This document shows, piece after piece, positions 54,209 through 62,438 of a stretch of 64,000 nt of DNA; within the stretch, counting starts at the first letter, position 1, and each line of letters begins with the position of its first letter. A program made the position numbers and the translations under genes. The notes under the pieces were generated by a model. The model was given only the letters and a program-made list of their open reading frames with translations. It did no database searches and was not told the origin of the DNA. The DNA is from Fagopyrum homotropicum (Eukaryota; Streptophyta; Magnoliopsida; Caryophyllales; Polygonaceae): the NCBI GenBank assembly GCA_033239125.1, contig BSWB01000005.1:100625994-100689993 (forward strand), read 5' to 3'.

Positions 54209-55747
54209 ATGAGCCTAGGAGGAACAGCACACACCCAACCACCAATCCCGCCAGATAAACCACCTGATACGAAGTCTTATGCTGCGGTCGTTGGTGGGGC
54301 TTCTCTTTCCGCCGCTCCGTTATGTTGCGACGCGCTTATAGAGTCTAGAAGAATGAGGATAACATACCCTGAGGGCGCCAAAGGACTTGCAATTGTAGAA
54401 ATTGATGAAGATGTGGTGACAGGTTTGTCGGAGAAATGGAAGAAAGCTGTCATTATCAAAGTTCTAGGGCGTAATGTGACTTTTCGTCTGCTGGAGAAAC
54501 GGTTATATCAACTATGGCGACCAATGGGGCTGATGACAATCCTTGACTTACCGAATGGCTACTATGCAGTCAGATTTGACCAAGAAGAAGACTTTCTGAG
54601 GTCACTGACCGATGGTCCTTGGGAGATCTTCGGACATTATATTACGGTGAGACCTTGGACTGTTGATTTTAATCCGTACAAGGATACCCTTCGTACTATT
54701 TTTGCGTGGGCTAGATTGTCCGATCTCCCTATGCAATTGTACGATGAAGGTGTTCTGTACGGTCTTGCTACTGCATTGGGAACTCCATTGAAGGTCGATC
54801 TTAATACTTTGTACGCTACAAGAGGGAAATTCGCACGGGTGTGTGTCGAGCTAGAATTGGATAAACCTCTTATTGGAACAATTCTGATTGGTGAAAGTCG
54901 TGTCCATGTGGTATACGAAGGGTTGAACTCGATTTGTCACAGGTGTGGGTTATATGGACACGGAGTGGAAAGATGTACGCAATCATCCCCATCAACTCAG
55001 GGAAAGGAAAACATGGAGTCAGTAGGAACAGAGAATAATCGGAGGGTAGATGAAGATAACAGTACTGAGCACCAGCACGATAAAGAGGGTATCGCGGATG
55101 AGGAGCCTTGCCTTGGTCCTTGGATGACCGTCACTAGGAAGCCAAGAAGAGCTAGGCCGATGGTGAATGGTAATGATAAGAAGCAATCTCCGGTTAACTC
55201 CGGTAACCAGTTCCAACAACTAGCCACCATGGAGGGAAACGTTGCCACCGCAATTAATATTCAAACAGTTTCAAAAGTGGCAGAATCAGAAAGCCCAGTA
55301 ACAAATGCTCCTATCATTATGCCAATAAAGCCGTCATCATCAACCGTCTATCAAAAAGAAACGGCTGTACATGCAGTAATTACCAATCCACATCAAAAGC
55401 AATTCAAACGTGCTAAATTAGGGGGCCCACAATCCACCTCCAAGCCCACAAATCAGCCCACTATAGTGATACCATTGATTAATCAAAAAATTCCAGAGGG
55501 AAATTCTAATAGTGCTCAAAACCCTAGTCCAACTAATTCGACGATGAGGTCCTCTGTTACCGTGGGTAATGTCACCAACGTTACTCCTGTCTCAGCTCCT
55601 CCTGGAATGGATATTGATACTCAAGCAAACAGTGTACTGGGTGAGTCTATTCCACCGGATCGGTCTGATGTGCAGATGGTGGAAGCCATACAGGAAAATG
55701 TGATCACCATGACAACTGAGCCCGTCGTTCTCGATGGTTCGAAATGA
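54209..55747 (+). CDS. LINE-B ORF1 (Gag-like RNA-binding protein)
   Basis: About 512 residues starting at ATG 54209 (MSLGGTAHTQPP); the frame extends four codons further up with a TTG that I do not use. An N-terminal domain of the plant LINE/DUF4283 type is visible (GRNVTFRLLEKRLYQLWRP, GYYAVRFDQEEDFLRSLTDG, GPWEIFGHYITVRPW). One CCHC zinc knuckle follows near residue 245 (CHRCGLYGHGVERC). The C-terminal half is low-complexity, rich in Ser, Thr, Pro, Asn and Gln. Such proteins coat LINE RNA to form the retrotransposition particle. The stop TGA overlaps the ORF2 start codon (ATGA, 55744-55747). No disabling mutation is visible. Confidence 0.92.
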   Translation: MSLGGTAHTQPPIPPDKPPDTKSYAAVVGGASLSAAPLCCDALIESRRMRITYPEGAKGLAIVEIDEDVVTGLSEKWKKAVIIKVLGRNVTFRLLEKRLYQLWRPMGLMTILDLPNGYYAVRFDQEEDFLRSLTDGPWEIFGHYITVRPWTVDFNPYKDTLRTIFAWARLSDLPMQLYDEGVLYGLATALGTPLKVDLNTLYATRGKFARVCVELELDKPLIGTILIGESRVHVVYEGLNSICHRCGLYGHGVERCTQSSPSTQGKENMESVGTENNRRVDEDNSTEHQHDKEGIADEEPCLGPWMTVTRKPRRARPMVNGNDKKQSPVNSGNQFQQLATMEGNVATAINIQTVSKVAESESPVTNAPIIMPIKPSSSTVYQKETAVHAVITNPHQKQFKRAKLGGPQSTSKPTNQPTIVIPLINQKIPEGNSNSAQNPSPTNSTMRSSVTVGNVTNVTPVSAPPGMDIDTQANSVLGESIPPDRSDVQMVEAIQENVITMTTEPVVLDGSK

Positions 55748-58700
55748 TTGTACTCTTTTGGAATTGTAGGGGTGCGGGTAACAGACGGTTCCGCAAATCC
55801 CTGAATTATATGATTAACCGTCACAAAGTGAGTATTCTGTGTTTATTCGAAACAAAAATCGCAGATGAAAATGCGGATGATGTCTGTAGAAGATTGAAGT
55901 TTACAGACTTTGAAAGAGTAGATGCAATTGGATATGAAGGCGGGATTTGGGTCTTATGGAATTCTGGGGAAGTAGCAGTGACTATCATCCAGAAATCTAT
56001 TTCTCTTATTCAGATCTCGACTTGTGTGGAGAATACCCAAACTGATATATTTGCTGTATACAACCCTCCGACTGCTAGTAGGCGTGTTGGGTGTTGGAAT
56101 CTCCTGCGGGAGGCTGTCTTAAGGTGCTCAGGACCGGTGCTTGTAGGGGGCGACTTTAATTGCGTTTTAACTGCAAACGAGGTCGGTGGGATTTCTAATC
56201 GACTTTCAAGGGATTCTGGCATCTTTCAAGAGTGGGTCGATGAAACAAACTTGATAGATATGGGCTTCAGTGGACCTACTTTTACTTGGAATAGGGGCGT
56301 TTCCACCGAGACTAGAATCTCCAAAAGGCTTGATCGTATATTCATGAACGGCGAGGCAAGGCTTTTATGGTCCAATGCAACAGTTCGGCATCTCCCGGCG
56401 TTATCCTCTGATCATAACCCTTTGCTGCTGCATTTTTTCCCTATGAGATTGGTCAATAAGGCTCGACGCCCATTTAGATTCGAAGCTGCTTGGACACTGC
56501 ATCCTGAATTTCGTACGGTCATGTCTGATAATTGGAAAGTTCAGGATAATAATATTTGCAGGGCCCTGTCCAACTTAAAGATCAAACTATTACGTTGGAA
56601 TGCATTGACGTTTGGAAGAATTGATCAAAGAAAGCAAGTATTGGTAGATCGACTGTTAGCTCTGCAGGCTGAACTAGAAAGGAACTTGAATCAAGGGCTT
56701 ATTGATCTTCAGTGCTCGGTCCAGAATGAACTTGAGGAAGTGCTGGATCAAGAGGAGTTATTATGGCAACAAAAGTCACGTGAATCCTTCTGCGTTCAGG
56801 GAGATAGGAATACAAAATATTTTCACATCAGTACGGTTGTTAGAAGGCGCAGAAACCGGGTCGATTGTCTCAAAAACGACGACGGCGTGTGGATTTCGGG
56901 CTCGAACCTACTGCAACAGAATGCTAGTAGCTATTTCCGGCAGCTTTTCACACAGGATGAAGAGCCTCGTGGTAACCCCGTCAGTTTTTATGCTAACTTT
57001 CCCTCTCTTTCGCAGGATGATTTAAGATTTCTATGTCGCCCCTATACGGAGAAAGAGATCAAGATGTGTATGCTCCAAATGCACCCACTGAAAGCGCCCG
57101 GTCGCGATGGTTTCAGTGCGGTATTTTACCAGAAGTCTTGGGATTTTGTTGGTGCTGATGTTTCATCTTTCGTCATGCGCTTCTTTGAAACGAGTGTCTT
57201 ACCGGAGGGTGCGAATGACACATTAATATCGCTGATTCCGAAAATTGCAAATCCGGAGCATATGACGAATTTCAGACCTATTGGCTTATGTAACGTCAAG
57301 TATAAGTTGATCTCTAAACTTATTGTCTCTCGTCTGCAACCTTTTATGAACCAGCTTATTGGACCTCTTCAAAGCAGCTTTATTCCGGGAAGATTGATCG
57401 AAGATAATGTTATTATCGTTCAAGAGCTGATTCATTCGATCGAGAGAAAAAGGACGGGGAAGAAGTGGATGGCAGTTAAGATTGATCTTGAAAAAGCTTA
57501 CGATAGATTATCTTGGGACTTCATTGATGAGACTTGTGATCGTATTGGATTCCCAAATATTCTTAAAGGTTGGATTTCTGCTTGCGTTCGTTCCCATTCA
57601 ATGTCGGTTCTCTGGGATGGGGAGATGACTGATGGTTTCTTTCCGAGCAGGGGGGTGCGCCAAGGTGACCCCATATCACCGTATATTTTTGTCTTGTGTC
57701 TTGAGAGGCTGGGTCAGGCTATACAGCATCTGGTGGAGAGCAAAAAGTGGGAGCCCATAAGATTGAAAAGGGGGAGTGTTGGGTTTTCACACGTGTTTTT
57801 TGCTGATGATATTGTGCTTTTCGGTGAGGCCTCCGAAAGCAATATTATTAGCATGAAGGAGTGTTTATCTGAATTTTGCGATGCTTCTGGACTCAAGGTG
57901 AGCCTCGCGAAGTCAAAAATATTTGTCTCACCGAATGTGAATGAGGAACTTAGAAGTAGCATCAGCAGGGTTACTGGATTTCCGATTAAGGCCGAATTCG
58001 GGAAGTATTTGGGTTTCCCGATAATTCAGTCTCGAATGAGAAGGACAGATTTTAACACTTTGCTGGATAAAGCCAAGAGTAAACTTCATGCATGGAAGGG
58101 TAAACTGCTGAGTTTTGCGGGTCGGATGACTCTCGTCAAAACTGTCCTGAGTTCCATCCCTGCCTATATTTCGAGAGTAGTGAAACTCCCTATGTCTATA
58201 TGTAATGAGCTAGACAAAGTCTGCAGGTCCTTCTTATGGGGAGACTATGAGAGTAGACGTACCATGCATTTGGTAGCTTGGAATGAGATTTGCCGCCCGG
58301 TCGACAGAGGGGGATTGGGCATTCGACAAGTTGCTACATCTAATGCTGTTTCCATTGGTAAGCTGGTCTGGCGCTTTTTACACTGTAATGATGCACCTTG
58401 GGTCTGGCTTATCTCTTGCAAGTATGGGCTGATTGGCGAGAGACAATTTTTGGATTGCAGGAGCTCTACGAGGGGTTCGTATATCTTCAAGGGTCTATTA
58501 TGGGCTAGAGACAATGTTCTTAGCTTGGGTTTCCGCTGGTCTATTGCTAATGGCAGAACAGCAAGATTTTGGACTGAAGCCTGGTGTTGTGAACGCCCAT
58601 TAATCACCGCTGTTGACAGTTCCCCGCCGAGTGACGTTCTCCTGAGCTTGGTATCGGACTACTGGATAGAGGGTATGGGCTGGGACTGGGGAAGACTGGG

Positions 58701-59880
58701 GACTTTCCTCTCTGCTGGAATGTTAATGAGTATAGCTGGGCGGGTTATTAAGACATCTTCTACTGAGGCAGACTGCATTGCATGGAATCTGTCTCAAGAT
58801 GGGGAGTATTCTACTACTTCCGCCTACCTTGCTATGGTAGATAATCATGCTCAGTTAGATGCATTAAAACCATTATTTTTGTGCATTTGGAATCTACATG
58901 TTCCGGAGAGAGTCAGAACTTTTCTTTGGCTCATTGCTCATGGCAGGATACTTACAAACATGGAAAGATCAAGAAGACATCTTACCAATGACAGCAACTG
59001 CAGTTTATGCTCGAATAGTCCTGAAACGGTATTACATATGTTTCGTGACTGCCCTATTGTTGCTACTGTTTGGAGTAACCTGCTAAGTATCGATCATGCG
59101 GCTGATTTTTACACTCTGGACATCATCCCATGGTTAGTGGTCAATTTGAAAAGATCTGATGATATTGATGAAAGCTTACCATGGAATGTTTGTTTTGCTA
59201 CAACCCTTTGGAGATGCTGGAAGTGGAGAAACGAACTGGTCTTCCGCTCCAGGTCGATCCCTTCGTTTCGAGCTATACTGGTTGCTAATGAGGCCAAGTT
59301 TATCACTCGGGCTTGGAAGAAGAAAATGCTCTCTAATCCCAGGTCGGCTAGAGAGGAGATTTACGTTCAGTGGAATGCACCTGACTTAGGGTGGATAATG
59401 TTGAACTCGGATGGATCTGTCCGAGGTGATACGGGTCTGGGTTCAGCAGGAGGGTTATTTAGAGACCATCATGGTCAGTGGCTATGTGGCTATTTGACGA
59501 ATATTGGATCGTGCTCGGTTCCAACGGCTGAGCTCTGGGGCCTTTGTATGGGACTTTATTATGCATGGGAGAAGGGTTTTCGTAAGGTCATTGTGGAAAT
59601 TGATTCATTAACGGTTATAAACCTCGTCAACCGTTCTATACCGAAGCATCATCCACTCTCTAGTCTGGTATCTCGTTGCCAAGGCTTCCTTCGTAGGAAC
59701 TGGAGGGTCCAGCTCCGACACATCTACCGCGAAGCTAATGCCGCAGCCGATCATTTGGCTTCCATTGCTTCAACTTATCCACTAGGGCTTTTCTATTTAC
59801 AACATCCGCCAATTTCTATAATTCAGTACTTGAAAAACGATGCTCGCGGAGTAGCGACCCGTAGACTTGTTATATGTTAG
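55744..59880 (+). CDS. LINE-B ORF2 (endonuclease, reverse transcriptase, RNase H)
   Basis: A 1378-codon frame from ATG 55744 with no interruption. The AP-type endonuclease occupies about residues 1-225: WNCRGAG, ETK near 37, GGDFNCV near 134, RLDRIF, SDHNPL near 221. RT spans about 460-760: PLKAPGRDGF, KIDLEKAYDRLSW, RQGDPISPY near 638 and the active site FADDIVLF near 685. A zinc-finger-like region follows (CSLCSNSPETVLHMFRDC near 1085). RNase H starts near 1220 (NSDGSVRG, then TAELWGL, EIDSLT, REANAAADHLA) and retains its D-E-D-D residues. This enzyme performs target-primed reverse transcription at a nicked chromosome. RNase H at the end is common in plant L1 elements. The copy looks functional. 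Confidence 0.95.
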   Translation: MIVLFWNCRGAGNRRFRKSLNYMINRHKVSILCLFETKIADENADDVCRRLKFTDFERVDAIGYEGGIWVLWNSGEVAVTIIQKSISLIQISTCVENTQTDIFAVYNPPTASRRVGCWNLLREAVLRCSGPVLVGGDFNCVLTANEVGGISNRLSRDSGIFQEWVDETNLIDMGFSGPTFTWNRGVSTETRISKRLDRIFMNGEARLLWSNATVRHLPALSSDHNPLLLHFFPMRLVNKARRPFRFEAAWTLHPEFRTVMSDNWKVQDNNICRALSNLKIKLLRWNALTFGRIDQRKQVLVDRLLALQAELERNLNQGLIDLQCSVQNELEEVLDQEELLWQQKSRESFCVQGDRNTKYFHISTVVRRRRNRVDCLKNDDGVWISGSNLLQQNASSYFRQLFTQDEEPRGNPVSFYANFPSLSQDDLRFLCRPYTEKEIKMCMLQMHPLKAPGRDGFSAVFYQKSWDFVGADVSSFVMRFFETSVLPEGANDTLISLIPKIANPEHMTNFRPIGLCNVKYKLISKLIVSRLQPFMNQLIGPLQSSFIPGRLIEDNVIIVQELIHSIERKRTGKKWMAVKIDLEKAYDRLSWDFIDETCDRIGFPNILKGWISACVRSHSMSVLWDGEMTDGFFPSRGVRQGDPISPYIFVLCLERLGQAIQHLVESKKWEPIRLKRGSVGFSHVFFADDIVLFGEASESNIISMKECLSEFCDASGLKVSLAKSKIFVSPNVNEELRSSISRVTGFPIKAEFGKYLGFPIIQSRMRRTDFNTLLDKAKSKLHAWKGKLLSFAGRMTLVKTVLSSIPAYISRVVKLPMSICNELDKVCRSFLWGDYESRRTMHLVAWNEICRPVDRGGLGIRQVATSNAVSIGKLVWRFLHCNDAPWVWLISCKYGLIGERQFLDCRSSTRGSYIFKGLLWARDNVLSLGFRWSIANGRTARFWTEAWCCERPLITAVDSSPPSDVLLSLVSDYWIEGMGWDWGRLGTFLSAGMLMSIAGRVIKTSSTEADCIAWNLSQDGEYSTTSAYLAMVDNHAQLDALKPLFLCIWNLHVPERVRTFLWLIAHGRILTNMERSRRHLTNDSNCSLCSNSPETVLHMFRDCPIVATVWSNLLSIDHAADFYTLDIIPWLVVNLKRSDDIDESLPWNVCFATTLWRCWKWRNELVFRSRSIPSFRAILVANEAKFITRAWKKKMLSNPRSAREEIYVQWNAPDLGWIMLNSDGSVRGDTGLGSAGGLFRDHHGQWLCGYLTNIGSCSVPTAELWGLCMGLYYAWEKGFRKVIVEIDSLTVINLVNRSIPKHHPLSSLVSRCQGFLRRNWRVQLRHIYREANAAADHLASIASTYPLGLFYLQHPPISIIQYLKNDARGVATRRLVIC

Positions 59881-59904
59881 CTTTTATTTTCATTGAATAA
59901 AGTT

Positions 59905-59928
59905 ACGGATGCATGTGGAGTCATCCGT
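59905..59928 (+). other. LINE-B 3' hairpin
   Basis: ACGGATG (59905-59911) pairs with CATCCGT (59922-59928) around a 10-nt loop, about 10 bases before the A-rich tail. Such 3' stem-loops are known RT recognition elements in some LINEs; the role here is inferred. Confidence 0.5.
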
Positions 59929-59963
59929 AGACATTACCAAAAAAAAAAAACAAAAAAAAACAA

Positions 59964-61870
59964 ATACAATTTATAATGTTAAGTTTTGCGAATGATTATT
60001 AATTCTCCTTTGTTGAGGGGGTCCACCACATAAAAATAAATTAAATATTTATTTAACTTTAAAAAAATACACATATATAAGATTTTCCTACCTGGTGTGA
60101 TAGTTTTTTTCCTTTGCCGTTTCTTCATAAATGATCCATTTTCTTTTCTAGATGAATACATCAATGTCAATTTTCTGCAAAAACATAAATGATAATAATT
60201 TTGATACAAGTCTACGTAAATTAACAATTAAGATAATATATATATATTCACAAATTAGAGTAATGTTATTTGACCCAATCGGAAAACGTTATCAAAACAA
60301 AGCATGCGGGTTCTGCATGGGTCCGGATGGGGCGTACTATGCTAATTTCATTTTCCTTCTTCTTTTTAATGCTTTTTTATGTCGGTTTGGGCGCATGCGG
60401 AGTCCGTATGTGCCCAAGTGCCTCTCATGAGGTGCACATGAGAAATTGGGGCGCATCCAAACTCCGCATTGGTGGCCTCTATGTCCGTGCAAATTGTATG
60501 CTTGAAAAATTGTAATATTATGTATTATCTAATATAATTATAAATAGAAAATTATTATATGATTTTATGTAGAGTACAATGTAGACGGAATGTTTAATAA
60601 AAAAATTAAAGACGTTTTTGGTAATTTATTATTAGATTAAATACTATGCTGATGAGAAATGGGTAACTAATCTAAGTATGGGCAAAATACGTAGTTTGTT
60701 ATGAATATTATTATGGGCTTGTCTTAAAATGAATGGGATGGGCTTTAAAAAGATATTGGTATGGGATAGATGGCCCATATCAAACAAAAGCAAAATTTTC
60801 GATTAACCCTATCTTACAACAAAATTAGTAAGTACAAAATCCGCCGTTAAAAAATTCTCACGCACGCTACCTTCCTCATAAAAAAAAAACCCGGTTCCTT
60901 ATTTTTCGAATCAAATGTATGGTATGGACTACTACACATACGCTCTACGATTACGCATGGCATATGCGTAGTATGGTTACGCATCCGTCAACCGTAGTCG
61001 TAGTCATTTTCTTTTATTTTTTAACGAAATGAGCTTGTTGCTATGGTTACGCATTGCGTACGAGTAGTCAATAGCATGTTTAAGGTGATACGAATAGCAA
61101 TCTCGAAATCCTAAACTCACCCTACTCCCCCATGTAGTGAAGTTTTCGAGTATCGATTGAAGAATCTGGATGTGATAAAATGATAGTGAAGTTTTCGAGT
61201 ATCGATTAAAGAATCTGAATGTGATAAACTCATCCTGTTTGAAATGATTTCTACAAATTGAATATTGCTCAGGTATGTTCTTGAAACTTCAATCTATATA
61301 CCTCAAATTTGCATTTTGATTGTTATTAACACTGTATTTTCTAATTTTATGTTGATTATTAGTGTAATTTTGAAATTTATATCTTTCGGGTATTAAATGC
61401 ATCTATTGTTCGTAAACCCTAATCCTAAGCTCAATCTACTACCAGATTCCATCTACATATGTTTTGGATATCGAATCATGCTCCTGGATGTGATATATAT
61501 GATCTTGGTGACATGCTTTCTACCGGTTGAATATTAATCAGGTATGTTCTAATATCGATATAACTAATTCAAACATTAATTATGGATTTGTATCTTGAGT
61601 ATAAGTATAATTACGAGACTTCCTACAATGAAGATAATATATGCATCGATTGTTCATGGTACATGTTGATATTAAAAAGTCGAGTTGAAAGAACTTACCT
61701 TTGATTATTTTCTACATACGAACTTCAATTGATAAGAACTTGGAGCAGACTATTAGGAGTATATTAACTGATGTGTGATAAACTGATAGTTTGTTGGCAC
61801 TCAAAGAGTGTATAAAACTGCTTCATAATGAATGACCTAAAATGCATACATAACAACAAAGTTAGTCATT
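59964..61870. other. Intergenic sequence without recognisable genes
   Basis: Mostly AT-rich. A GC-richer patch at about 60290-60500 contains repeated gcgcat/tccg words but no domain or clear inverted-repeat boundary. A 49-bp unit is tandemly duplicated at 61136-61233. Short open frames near 60152-60515 are not convincing. Confidence 0.6.
61136..61233. repeat. 49-bp tandem duplication
   Basis: The unit beginning agtgaagttttcgagtatcg occurs at 61136-61184 and again at 61185-61233 with a few substitutions. Confidence 0.9.
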
Positions 61871-62053
61871 ACCAATACTCTAGTGGGATGTGGTGCTAGA
61901 CTCCTTGAATCCTGCCGGCAGCATGTATGGAAAAACTGATATTGGGAGGGTATCCCCAGCAATGGGCCACAATTTAGTACCCGATCCGGACGTAGATCGG
62001 CAAAGCCGATCGAACCGGGTGTTCTAATTAACTCTTCAAAAAAAAAAAAAAAA
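61871..62053 (+). mobile_element. SINE-like retroposon
   Basis: About 183 bp including an A tail (62037-62053), flanked by the perfect 15-bp duplication ACAAAGTTAGTCATT (61856-61870 and 62054-62068), the mark of LINE-driven insertion. The start has a possible pol III box A (actctagtgg, 61877-61886) and a box-B-like ccttgaatcc (61903-61912; consensus GGTTCGANTCC), pointing to a tRNA-derived SINE. A 5'-truncated LINE tail of the same size is the alternative. No coding capacity. Confidence 0.65.
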
Positions 62054-62068
62054 CAAAGTTAGTCATTG

Positions 62069-62438
62069 TTGCATAAAAAATCGATCTGTATAGAAGTTTG
62101 AATCTTATATCTATTAAAGTAGAAGCCTCTATTGCCACGTGTCAACGTCATGTTTTTCGAAGTCTAAAAAAATTATTTTAAAAAGTGATTTTTGAATGTT
62201 AATATAAATTGAAAATTGATTTCTAAGTTTTTTAAAAATATTTAAATAAATATTTTAATAAAAATAGTTTTTAAACTTTTACGGATTTTTTTTACCAACA
62301 AACATATCTTAACAAATCAATTTAAAATTTTCAATTAATTAGAAGAGATAAATACTTAAAAGAGAATTAAAAATCATAATAATGATTATAATTTTATTCT
62401 CCGAATTTTTATTTTACAAAAATATACATATAAATTTC
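62069..62438. other. AT-rich stretch with an orphan Helitron 5' terminus
   Basis: At 62110, preceded by A, is TCTATTAAAGTAGAAGCC, the pattern of a plant Helitron 5' end and similar to that of Helitron A (CATACTAAAGCAGAACC). No matching 3' hairpin with CTAG was found before the window ends. LINE-C may have inserted into it. Confidence 0.4.

Larger units (their letters stand above)
54209..59963 (+). mobile_element. LINE-B: apparently intact L1-type retrotransposon
   Basis: Two complete ORFs with a 4-base overlap. A short 3' UTR holds AATAAA (59896-59901) and a 7-bp hairpin ACGGATG...CATCCGT (59905-59928). The 3' tail is A-rich (from about 59939). No stop or frameshift was found in either ORF, so this is probably a recent, perhaps active, copy. 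Confidence 0.9.

Noticed and set aside
60152..60515. Short frames in the GC-richer patch near 60.3 kb
   Set aside because: Two overlapping frames of 81-92 codons with no domain, no plausible neighbours and no codon pattern.
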